Of a DNA stretch of 64,000 bases, positions 45,568-56,300 are shown piece after piece. Both the position numbers and the translations under genes were made by a program. The DNA is from Reticulascus tulasneorum (Eukaryota > Ascomycota > Sordariomycetes > Glomerellales > Reticulascaceae). The notes below the pieces were generated by a model. It saw nothing but the letters and a program-made list of their open reading frames with translations. It was not told the DNA's origin and did not search any database. The stretch covers positions 3,348,001 to 3,412,000 of the forward strand of contig LSAX01000001.1 of NCBI GenBank assembly GCA_001557505.1, written 5' to 3'. Positions within the stretch are counted from its first letter, which is position 1. Each line of letters starts with the position of its first letter.

Positions 45568-45872
45568 GGGTCGGACTACGGGACTCGTTGGCGTTATATA
45601 ATCATCTCTGAGCTGAGACTGTACACTACGACAGAGGCGCGGTCTAGCATCCACGGCTTAACATTCTCATAGGGCGTTTGGGGGACTGGTTGACTAGCGG
45701 ATCAAAATAAGATCATGATTTAAGTAAGATGTCATGTACGTTTACTTTTGTGGCCCAGCCGTAACGCCCCGATGCTTTGTCCTTCCTGTCCTTCTAGATT
45801 CCGTGCTGAACGCCGCCAGTGGAAAAGCTGGCAAAAAAATAAAATAAACCCAAAGATTCCAAGTCAGGATGC
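45568..45872. other. Intergenic between convergent genes
   Basis: 305 nt holding the 3' flanks of SEC66 and the small unknown gene. Nothing else seen. Confidence 0.6.
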
Positions 45873-46417
45873 TTAAGAGAACCAAGGCAACTTCCTGCGC
45901 CACATCTCATCCTCCGTTAACCGTGCCTGAGTAGCGTCCTCCATGATCTCCTCCTCGGTCTTGACAACGATAGTGATGGGGGTATCGCAACCTCTGTATC
46001 GAGCGTTAGCATTTGGACATTCTTCATATCTAGTCAACGACGGGGTGTCTGGGACCCCGCCCTTCGGGTGGAATGTTTACTGGTATACGCGTACCTCAGT
46101 CCAATGAACTTTCCCATCTTCCGTCGTTTCTCCTCGATCGAGAGCTCGTGGCTCCAGGTGATGGGACAGGGATACTGGCCCGTCCACGGGCCAGGTGTGC
46201 GCTGGTGGTAAAAGTGAGCGAGCTCGTCCAGCTGCCGCTCGGTCAGGAGCCAGAAGTTGAGCAGCGTAGCTGGGAATTCCGGGTGGACGGCGCCTGTCGT
46301 CATCTGTACCAGAGGTGAGAGCGGCAGGGCCATCTGTCTCAACTTCTCCTGGAATGCCGGGTTGCGCGCCGCGCGCCGGCTGCCAATGCCATTGCTTGTG
46401 TGGTGTCGCGTCGCCAT
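45873..46417 (-). CDS. Small conserved-looking protein, function unknown
   Basis: I do not recognise this protein. Exons 46417-46095 and 45993-45873 with a 101-nt intron (45994-46094) give 147 aa. The ATG at 46417 (MATRHHTSNGIG) is preferred; the frame upstream has no better start. The sequence is soluble and compact with many aromatic residues (TLLNFWLLTERQLDELAHFY, GPWTGQYPCPITWSHELSI) and Trp near the end (MWRRKLPWFS). The splice links GKFIGLR to GCDTPITIVVKTEEEI in frame, which supports the model. No catalytic motif, signal peptide or membrane segment is seen. The Trp/Tyr-rich core suggests a binding domain. Intron placement and the clean ending argue against a chance open frame. Confidence 0.72.
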
Positions 46418-47283
46418 CTCCTCCCTCTGCTTCTCTCGTTCTACTCGAAAGGAAAAGTAGGTGAGGCTTGACTCGTGCAACTTAGGGGGCGTGTGAAGTC
46501 AATTATGTGTGTGTTTTTTGTGGCGTTTGCTCCTCAGGGAAGGAATGTGATTTTTGACTGAATGAGGGGGGGTTATAGGAATGCTTGCAGTAGAACCTTC
46601 AAGGAGTGTAGAGTTTTGGTTTAGGAATAGGATTTTAGCGAAGACGTCTACGCGGTGGCTGGTTCGCGACTCGGATGATATACCCAAAACCTGCGAGCAG
46701 CGAGCAGTGGGGGGACTTCTAGACCTTCTTGTATGATGACAGCCTAGGCCTCGGTTCCTTTGTGCCGGGTCATGTCTGTCTCGGACTGTGGGACGGGGGA
46801 AGGAACTCTTTGGTGCGGCTAGTAATTCTCTTTGTCGGGTTGTTTCTATCTTCGGAGTAGCCATCCAGACCGGCGGAAGGCTTCACGTTTTCTTTGACGG
46901 CTCTGACGACGGTGTGAGACATGGGGATGCATCTGGGATGCATCTCCGTGGCCGCATTTAGCATGGTAGCAAGGGGGGCCGAGACAACTTTAGCATTTGG
47001 TGGTGGGAAAGGTGAAAGGAGCCGAGGAGTGGACAATAGGGGCGCTGGACAATGGGATTCTTTACATAAAGGGGGCCCCAGGTTGTGATCAGGATCTGGG
47101 ACATTGAGTACGGGGATGGAACGAGCGATGATGTAACTGGCTTTGTGGTAGTCCTGTCGAGTGACCTATTCTAACTTTGCCAACATTGTTCTAGCTGTAC
47201 ACCGGACTGTCTTTAAGGTTTGCCTTCTCCTGGGTTCAGGGGCATCCCACAACCATCTGTCAACCGATGATTGTCTAGAGCCT
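46418..47283. other. Intergenic, no supported gene
   Basis: 866 nt between two minus-strand genes. Open frames on the minus strand (46499-46864 and 46770-47036) lack domains and overlap the likely promoter of the small unknown gene; not supported. Confidence 0.5.
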
Positions 47284-49743
47284 TCAAAGCCACTTTAGCT
47301 TGGCAATGTGGTCGACCTTCTTTCTACTCGGCTTGACAAAGCCCAATGCCTTCAGCTCGGCAAGACCTCTGTAGAAGAGCACCAGCGCGGTCCTCTCGTC
47401 ATGACCGCCGCCTTCACCACTCTCCCCCTCGCCAACTAGGGCGAAGAAAGCAGACCAGAGATCGGCAACGTTGATGAGATTCCCGTTCTCCAAGTATAAG
47501 TGGTAGAGGACTGATGTCACCGGAAAAGTCGACGATACGCCTTCGTGGTCTCTGCTGCAGCAAGCGCAAGCCAGGTAGTCGTGTGGGCGAGTCAGACTCC
47601 TTTCAATGACGACGCGGGGTCGAGGGATGAAAACGTCCCGATATGGAGTCTTAGAGTCATAGACCCAAGTTTCATTCAGAAAGATGCTTGCGGCAGGTTC
47701 GCAATGTATCTCGTTTGTTAGAAGTTCCGCAACTTGGTCCACGATCTTGGTGAACGCTTTGTCTTCGTCAGACAAGGCTGCCGAGTCGTGGCTCAGCTGC
47801 ACCTTTTGTGCAACGACCGTCGTTCTTAGTACCCTGCTCTGGCCGCTGTAAGAACTTCTTAGTCTCTTGCCTTTCTTTTCGGCCTCTTCTTGGAGGGCAG
47901 TTGTTTCCCTGAGAAAATTCTGTAATGAGCGAACCAAATCTTCGGTTTCAGATGCCCAAGACGGGAGACGCAGGAGCGGGGACCCGCTATTTAAGGCGCT
48001 GTCTAATCGTTGTAACATGGAAACAAACTCATCTGGTTGTATTCGCTTCATGCTTTCGATGATGCTGGAATTTCCAGGTGAAAGACTGATCCCTTCAGAC
48101 ATGGCGTTCAGATACATCTGTGAATATGCATCTTGCTGAACCCCGGCGGCTTCTAACAGGTGCAATGATCGAAGGAGTTGACCAATCCACCGTCTTCGAT
48201 CCCCAGGGATGTCAAATACTTTCTCGCGAAGGTATTCGTCGTCGTCCAAGAGAGACCGAGCCTCGTTGATATTACCAGACTCCACAGCTTCCTCGACATG
48301 ACGGCGAAACGACGGGAGGGAGCGAAAGCCTTCTAGATGTTCGCTTTGGACAAGCTCACTGTTGATAGAGGTGTCCTCTACAGCAAAGACACTCAAAGGA
48401 TTGGCGTAGAAGTGGCACATATACACGTACTGCACTTGATCAGCAAGCAAGATCGCTTGAGAGGCAAGGGTTGATTGAGCTTACTTTTAAGGAGCTGATG
48501 AAGACCGAAGTACCAGCAACTTGGTCATGCTGTCTCTCGATCAAGCTTTGCAATAGTGATGGCCCGAGCCGTAAGAGGATGTCATCCCCGGCTATGGCAA
48601 CCTTAAATATTTGCTCCAATATCGTACTTGTTTGTACTACATCAAACTGGGCGCCGTATAAAAGCTGGCATGTAGACTTGAGAAGACGGGCCTGGAGTAG
48701 TTCTACTGACGTAGCCACGCCAAATAAGAGTGTGAACGGGATTTTCGGCCGCCACGAGCTGCCTCGCTGTTAATTGATGAGGCAGGCACATCTGGAAAGT
48801 CAACTTACTTGAACAAAAGGATCAGGTCTGACAAGAGATTACTGTCGAAACCCTCGCTGTCTTGAAAAGCGACAAAGACGTGCTGACAGTCTTGTCCCTT
48901 GATAAAAGCAAGCAAGCCCTCGAGGTCGTAGTTCAAATACCGCCGTCCCTAGAGGTTGTAAGCGCATATCTCGAAACCAAGATGGAATGGCCATACATCC
49001 TGTCCAGAGGCAACGTCGTTGTCTTCGTCATCGTCTGATGCTCGGGATGTGACATCCTGGATGATTCTTTTGAGAGCCGTTTTCAAATTTGATGCTTCTG
49101 TGGATCTCAATCTAACAAACTTGCTGGGAGTAGCACTCTGCAAAGCATCGGAGAGCTGTTCAAACAACAAGTCCTGGGACGCAATGTTGGGGCCAGTGCT
49201 GATGAATGCCGAGGGAATCTTGTTTTTCCTAATTGACTCAATGAACGGCTCCCTGGTCGTCACAGACATTCTAATGCTCACCTTCCACTGGAATCACTCT
49301 GAACGAAGGACGTTACTGCATCCAAGGTAGCTTGATTTGCGGCACGAAGTATCTTCTACACCATGAGGTCAGCCATGCCTCCAGTTGAGATCCTCATGCT
49401 TGCACAAACCTGAACCTCGGTGTCTATCCGAGACCAACTGGTCCTGAACAGGTTCTCACGCAGTTGCAGGCATTCAGCCGCCTCGGTCCCGTTTAGCAAC
49501 GGGACGAAGACCGAACTGACGGGGCTGGACTCATCGGCATCACTCAGGACTGCAGTGACTTTCTTCGAGACCCGCCTCCGCTTTGCTGGCGGCCCTGCCT
49601 GCCCGTCTTCATGATCGGGCTTGAAGACATAAGCTACCTAGGTTGACAGTCAGTAAGGGGTCCGTGAAGAGCGAGATTCGGAGGATATTGACTTGATGAT
49701 CTTCCTGTTGAAAGGGATGAGCGGGGTCCTCAGTTTCACTCAT
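47284..49743 (-). CDS. ORC3: Origin recognition complex subunit 3
   Basis: Subunit of the six-part ORC that marks replication origins and loads Mcm2-7. Seven exons (49743-49693, 49637-49410, 49355-49282, 49228-48997, 48948-48809, 48758-48485, 48429-47284) give 714 aa; introns are only 48-55 nt. The splices restore ORC3 blocks in order: RKNKIPSAFISTGPNIASQD (AAA-like N-terminal part), RRYLNYDLEGLLAFI then HVFVAFQDSEGF, SWRPKIPFTLLFGVATSVEL, and SLKYVYMCHFYANPLSVF. The C-terminus has the winged-helix ending YHLYLENGNLINVADLWSAF and FYRGLAELKALGFVKPSRKK, where ORC3 ends with KLKW. Intron 2 ends in a tandem TAGAAG acceptor. The many tiny introns make the gene easy to miss by open-frame scanning. 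Confidence 0.93.
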
Positions 49744-50597
49744 AATGAAGCGCTACAGGAAAGATGCCGAGTTGTTGAACGCTTATAGGATAGACTACCT
49801 GACTTGGCCAAGAAAAAGCCCTAGAACGCGCTTTTTCGGTGTCGCGACTGCTAAGAAGCACGGACCATTACCGTGCGTGACAAGTATATCCCGCACTGTG
49901 TGCATGAATTCCAATGCTTCCTCACGAACGGTGACTGGATGCCAAATTACATGTGAAGCTACGAATTGTACTGGACTGCAAATGCTGGTGAGGTACGACG
50001 ATTCTGCTAGATAGTTCGCTAGACGTTAAGACACAGTAATATTATTCCAATTCTCCACAGCCACAGGATCAAAGCATTGCCCCCTATCCCCTCGGTTGTC
50101 GACCTAAGTCCTCAGCTCGCTCCTTTGGAGCCAAGGACCTAGCACACCTGTTCCCTCCTAGGTAGCCTAAATAAAGCAACAACGGCTGCTGCTCATGATA
50201 GCCTCATTCCATCTATGGCCTGTCCTTCTAGCAACCCCCATCCTTGCCCCCTTCCGTCCTCATCAGATCGCCTATGACTTTATACACTGGACCGTCTCAT
50301 AATGTCCTGCTAGCCGCTGTTTGGGGTCTCGAAAGCCCGACTCAGAGCTCCAAACCCTCCTCGTAATGACGAGGAAAAGAGTAATTTTACACCCAAACCA
50401 GGAAAGAAGCCACTTTTGCGAGATTGCTGGTACCCATATACGCCAGGAAAACGCAAATGATTCGAGTTGTGCAAATCCTAAGAAAGTCGTCTTTATCCGC
50501 TTTAGCGGCTTCGTCAATCTCCCTAAGCGCTTGCCTCTACAGCTTCGGAAGCTGGTGGAGCAGCCTATGAAGTCCTGTTAGCACTGAGGGGATCTTT
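49744..50597. other. Intergenic, no supported gene
   Basis: 854 nt between the ORC3 start and the PWWP gene stop, both minus strand. It should hold the ORC3 promoter. A CCTAGGTAG motif lies near 50156-50164. No gene seen. Confidence 0.55.
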
Positions 50598-52586
50598 TCA
50601 TCCAAGGCATGTGCCACTTGCCTGTTCAACCACGGCCTTCTCGATGCTCTCCGATTTCTCCTCGCCGGCTTCTTCCACCGACTTCTCGGATTCCTTTGTC
50701 TCTGCCTTTACGCCGTTCGTCGCAGCCGCGCCTTTCTTCGACGCCGCGGCTTCCCCAGAAGTCCCATTGACGCCATTTGCTGCAGGCGTTGGGCCTCCCT
50801 CGCTACCAGCTAGAAGCTTATTCCACTTATCCAGCAAGGCCTGGGACCTGGACTTGAAAGTGAACTCGGACTCCTTGGGGATTGACTCAAGCTTCAAGAT
50901 TGCCTTCAGAACCTTATTGATCTTAGTCTGGCGGATGATCGAGACCTCCAGATCTGGGAAGTTTTCGAGCTTGGTAATGTACTCGGACATCATCTTCATC
51001 TCGTCCTCCTTAGGTTCTTGATCACGAGTGAGGAGGCCTTTCTGAAGCTTATGTCGAAGGAAGAGAACCTCTTTCTGTAAAACCTGTCAGGATGTGCCAA
51101 ACAGTAGGGGCCTTATCAATCTTACCTCCTTACGATCCAGTTTCTCCTTGGCCGACAATTCTGGCTCCTTGGGCACTTCTTTCTCCACTTTCTTGTCATC
51201 CCCGTCCTTGGCAGCCTGCTTTGGCTTGGACTTGTGTTTAGCGGATGGCTCCTTCCCAGACTTTGGTGTTGCTACTCCATTCGCTGTCTTAGGGGTTGAG
51301 GAAGTGTTCAACTTGATCTTTGGCTTCTTGACAGAGTCGGATCGTTGAGGCGTCTGCTCATTGATGTTAGCCAAAATCTGCCGAGATGTCATGGTTAAAG
51401 GGGGAGCATACGCTTGCCTCTTCCTCAGCCTTGCGCTTCTTCGATTTGGCCTTTTCCTTCGGGGCAGGTTCCTCCTCGTCTGCAGCATCGGCCATTTCTA
51501 CATCCTCATCTCCATCGGACACCACAGCCGCCTTCTTCTTGGACTTTTTGGCCGGGGTAGCTTCGGCCGCAAGAGCTTGCTGCTCGATCAACTCGTCTTG
51601 GATCTTTTGCAACAGGGTCTTGTAGTATTCCAACGAATTCTGCTCAATTGCGAGCTCAAACGCGTCCTTGAGCTCGGCTTTCCGTATCTTGTCGGTTAGC
51701 AGTTCCCGAGCCTTCTCAGAGGGAAGTTCCTGCAGAGCAGAGTTGGGGACCCAGCCGCTAGAGCCCTTAGTAAGCGATTGATCCGACACAAGATCCAGGT
51801 TACATAGGTTATCAGAGGGACGAGGACGAGGGAGAACTTACAATTCGTTGGTGCGAAGATACATGACTGGGAATGTCCGATCATTAACTCTCTTGCCACC
51901 GTCAGCGTAGTCATCGCGATATGTGCCGTCGGATCGCTTTGCTGTGACCGGGCGGTGTTTGAGAAGGGTCTCGGGTAGCATTTCCTCATCGCAAACGATG
52001 ACTGGCCATTGAGGATATCCCTTCAATTTGACAAGGAAGTGATCGCCAGGCTGCGCATCCGTGTGGAAGAATCTAGCTTTGGACCCCTTCTTATTGAGCT
52101 TCTTGCCCTTGTGTTCGGGAACCGCGCCCGATTTGCGACGTGACTTGAATTTATCGGGGGTAGAGTCGGCCACAGCATCGCCCGAAGCAGCCTCTACCTC
52201 CGCAGAGATAGTAGTCTCTGGGTCTGCGGCTGCCGTAGGTGGTGGGTCTTCGACCGTAGCCCCCGCGTCCGCACCAGGCTGCTCTTTGGGTGCTTCGGTT
52301 GGCTTTTTGGCGACCTCAGAATCGGCTAGACGCGATGATTATCAGCTACTTGTGCAACTCGTATAATCAATCGAAGTCATTGAGGGGGAGTTTAGTTACC
52401 TCCTGCCACCTTAGACTCCTCCTTTGTCGCATCGTCTGCAGCATCCTTGGCAGTCACGGTCGGCTCACCCATCTTCACATCAACGGTAGTGACTTCTGAT
52501 GCAGCAGGCACAGCTGGCGATTCGCCGGCTTTCTTTTCAACCTGCGCTGTTGTGGCAGGGGCGGCGCTGCTTCCCTCGTCAGACAT
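50598..52586 (-). CDS. PWWP-domain chromatin protein with C-terminal LEDGF/TFIIS-N-like helical domain
   Basis: Likely reader of histone methylation (compare yeast Ioc4, S. pombe Pdp3, animal LEDGF). Exons 52586-52400, 52325-51842, 51757-51412, 51353-51126 and about 51075-50598. The PWWP domain (about 154-236) reads PGDHFLVKLKGYPQWPVIV and, after splicing, NEFGWVPNSALQELP. Acidic and Lys-rich low-complexity regions follow. The C-terminal helical region includes RHKLQKGLLTRDQEPKEDEM and SEYITKLENFPDLEVSIIR, then INKVLKAILKLESIPKE, resembling the TFIIS-N/integrase-binding fold. The fourth splice is a problem: using the best acceptor (TTTACAG at 51076) leaves the last exon one base out of frame. 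A weaker AAAG acceptor at 51072 keeps frame, or there is an extra C in the CCC run at 51059-51061. Confidence 0.8.
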
Positions 52587-53376
52587 GCTGCGCGATGTGG
52601 CGATGTATGGGGGTCAACTATTCGAGTCGCAATATCAAACGCGGACTGGATTGGAAAAAAGCTAGATAGACGCGTTGCTGTACGCGTAAATCGTGATCGA
52701 GATGATCGCGACGATGTTGTGGGATAAGATGGGGGATGGAACAGAGGATATGCGCAATTGAAAAGCTCCTCTTGTTGTGGTGGCAGAAAAAAGGCGACCG
52801 GCTGGGAAAAGGAAAAAGATGAACGAGAGAAACTCTTTGAGGTTGGACGCGGATGACGGCGGGCACGTGACCTCTTGCTGATCCACTGGGGGTTGAGTCA
52901 AGGCGCCCGCCGCGCGCGAACGAGAAGTCTCACCATATGCCTGCCCCCTCCCAAGCCGCCATCAAATAGTGCCTTACCACAAAGACTCGAGCATCCGCCA
53001 GTTAACGTAACGATCCACGGCTCACTCCTCTTGGCTTTCTTGACTTCATGGTTTGAGATCCAGCAAGTTGGCGCAATAGAAGACTGAATGCTGGCGCAAC
53101 CATGAAACGAGAGAAGGATGCTGGAGGATTCGCAACCCGCCCGCCCACGACTCAATTCCCTCAAGAGCCACGGTCGCACCACCCACAGTCCACAAAACCA
53201 GACCTTCAGCCTCACAATACCTACTCAACGAGCAGATGCGTCGCATGTGAATGGTCAAAGGCGAGAAGAACAACTGACTTTGACCAAAAATTTGTCTATT
53301 ACCTCCCCAAGTCCTTCCGGTATTGTACACATCCCATATAAACTGTGACCACATGCCACTGGGCCAGTCGGGGCCT
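52587..53376. other. Intergenic, PWWP gene promoter
   Basis: 790 nt between two minus-strand genes: promoter of the PWWP gene and 3' flank of BRR2. Open frames seen on both strands have no domains. Confidence 0.55.
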
Positions 53377-56300
53377 CTATACTTCTTCCTCGTCTTCGTC
53401 CTCGTCTTCCTCGTCCACATCCATTCCTTCTGCCGCGGTGACGGAGAATACTCGTTCTTGGTCCACACCGACATAGCTGTCGCTCATTAGGAACAACTTC
53501 AACTTGTGCTCACCTGCTGCAGGCACTGTAAACTCAACCTTGGTTTTGAGCTCTCGTCCGATCGTTACCCGCTTAATAGCAAGTAAGTTCTTGGAGCTCT
53601 CCTCCCCAACCACAAGCCACCAGTGCTCCATCTTCTTGACCGGGTAGAATGGTGCATGCACGGTACCATCAAACTCCTCCTCCTCATCAACTTGACGCTG
53701 GATGTTCACGCTCAAGTACGCTGGCTCGCCAGCTCGGATTTCATCCGCATCGAGAACCTCATGTTCCAACTCAATATCGGGGTATTTGTCGTTGGTGAAG
53801 TTTGCAGCCTGTGCTAACTGCGTTTGCGAGAGCCCCAGGCGCTTCACAAGGGCGGCGTAATTGGGGTTTTCATCCGGATTCATTGCTTCCATGAAGTCAA
53901 AGATATCCTTGATTCTGCCGATGGAGGAAAGATTAGCTTCCGCACAAGTTGAAAGAGGTCGGGATACATACCCAGAGTCATTTGCCGCCTTCACAGCTTC
54001 GGGTGTGAAGTGAGGAATCTGCTTCAGAGGACTGTCGCGATCCCACATCGCCTGAACAACCATCTGCGACATTTCCATCGCATTCATGGCGTTCAGATGT
54101 CCATCGGACGAGAGAATATCAACAGTCGCACTGAGAAGTCCAAGAACCTTCGAGACGATGATCTCTTGATCCTTAGCCAAATCAATGGGCAGTTGCATGC
54201 GTGAAAAGTGAGCCTGGAGAAGCACAAATGCCTTGAAGTGTGGCGAGTCATGCACTGGCTGGGCCATCTTAACAGGTACACGATCGTAGATGCGCCGGAG
54301 GATGCCATCTTCGTGCCTTCTGATTTGAATGATCTCAAATTCTGTTGCAGATGTGACGATCTCGAGAATGCCCTTGAGCTTCGTCCTTGCGCTGAGCGAT
54401 AACAAGAACGTCTGCATCGTGATGTAGGAGATGTTGTAATAAGCTGCGATCATTGCTGCATTCTGCGGCGCAACAGACCCATCATCTTCATCAAGGTCGA
54501 TGATCTTGGAGTCGCTCAGCTCTGTCAAGGTGGTTTGGATTAGATCAGACATATAGTTGCTCAGCCCTTCCTGAGTCGTACTTGTGAGGCTGTAATAGCT
54601 TGGGTTCGCTAGGAGCCTTCTGTAGAAATAGGTGAAAGTTGTCCAGTTAATCGCATCATCTCCCGACTCAATCATCTTGGTACTAATTTCTGTGACGAAT
54701 GCGTCATGCAGGTAATTATGAAGATGGGACTCGACCGGAAGCGCCTCGTTCAAGAACTTTTTGTAGAATTCTCTCTTCACCGCGGGTAGCATGAGAACAC
54801 CTCGACCCCTTCCATCTTTTGATGGTCGCAAAGATTTGCCAAACATGTGCAGGACCTCGCTGATGGAGTAGTCGACGTAACGGTGCTCGCGACCCTCGAA
54901 GTACTGTGTACCCATGACCACAACTAGGTGAGCCGTGCAGTTAAGTTCCCAACATACGTCTCGGGATGCAACCAACACTTGAATAGCTCCATGATCATAC
55001 AAATGCTTCACAATCCGCTGGTCACTTTGACTGAGCGCTTCGTGGTAGTACCCGATGCCGTGGGAAATTGCTTCTGCCAGAGCCTCCTCGTTGATACGAT
55101 CAAGGAGCGGCCGCAGCTGCTCAACTTCAGCGTGCAAGAACCGATCCTCATCATCGTCCATGAAACAAGCCGCGAGAAGATCGCGGGTAGTAGCTCTGGT
55201 CTGCTTGCGGCTCGGAACAAAAACGATGGCCGGCTTATCGGCAGACATTTGAGTGATCGCCGCGTAAGTGGGCTTTGCCATTGCCAACATCAAAGAGGGG
55301 AAATGAGGCACTGAAAATGACTGTATATGTAGCTCCAGCGGAACTGGTCGGACGTGAGGACTGAAGTTGTATATGTCATGTTTCTTCGCATCAATCCACT
55401 CTCCGACATCCCTCGCATTTGCAAGAGATACGCCGAGTGCAACTATTCTCATGGGTAGTTCGGTTTGCATTCTGATGTAGTGCATCCGGGACACGATGAT
55501 TTCGTACACGTATCCGTTTTGATTGCCGAGCAAGTGGATTTCATCAGCGATAAAAAGCTCAACTGTCTGAACATTCTTGCGACGCTTCCACTGTCGTGAA
55601 AGTACGTCCCACTGTACTGGCGTGGCGAGAATCAAGTCGCCGGTTTCGAGCAGTTTGAGATCTGTCGTAGTATCCCCGGTGAGCTTGACTATCGTCTTTC
55701 CTCCACGTACTTGGCTGAGTCTCTTCTGCCAATCCTCCTGGCGTATATCGACTAGCTCCTGGAACGGGGCGATGTAGACTGCCCGACCTGCATCTTGCTT
55801 TGACCAGTGATGAAGTAAGGCAAATTCTGCGCACACCGTCTTGCCGCTGCCAGTGGGAGCTCCAACAAAGACGTTCTGATCAGTATTATACAAAGAGTTG
55901 AATGTTTGCGTCTGTATGCGATTGAAGTGCTCCCAATCTGGGTACAATTTCACATAGTCTTTGGCCTTTAGTGCTGACACAGGAAGTGGCTGCAGTTCTA
56001 GAAGCTCAGTGTGAGGAGGGAATTTTTCTGGAAGAATGAGTTTCTGGAAGGAGACAGGTAACCTTGTCTCCGAGTGCATCCAACGATCTGAGATAACGGA
56101 AATGAAGTAATTTGGCGGCATTGGTTCCGTGATCGGGACCGTAAAGTCCACAATGTGCTCGTTTGACTCGGTTTCCGCATAGTCCTTTCGAAGGAGAAAC
56201 AGGTCTTGGAAGAGTATATCCTCTCCATCGCAGTCCTCCACAAGAATCCAGAAGCTTTCAGCCGTACCATGGACGTCATCGTCCCACTCAAAGTTAGGCG

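Noticed and set aside
46499..47036. Minus-strand open frames of 121 and 88 codons
   Set aside because: No domain, biased composition, and located in the probable promoter of the small unknown gene.
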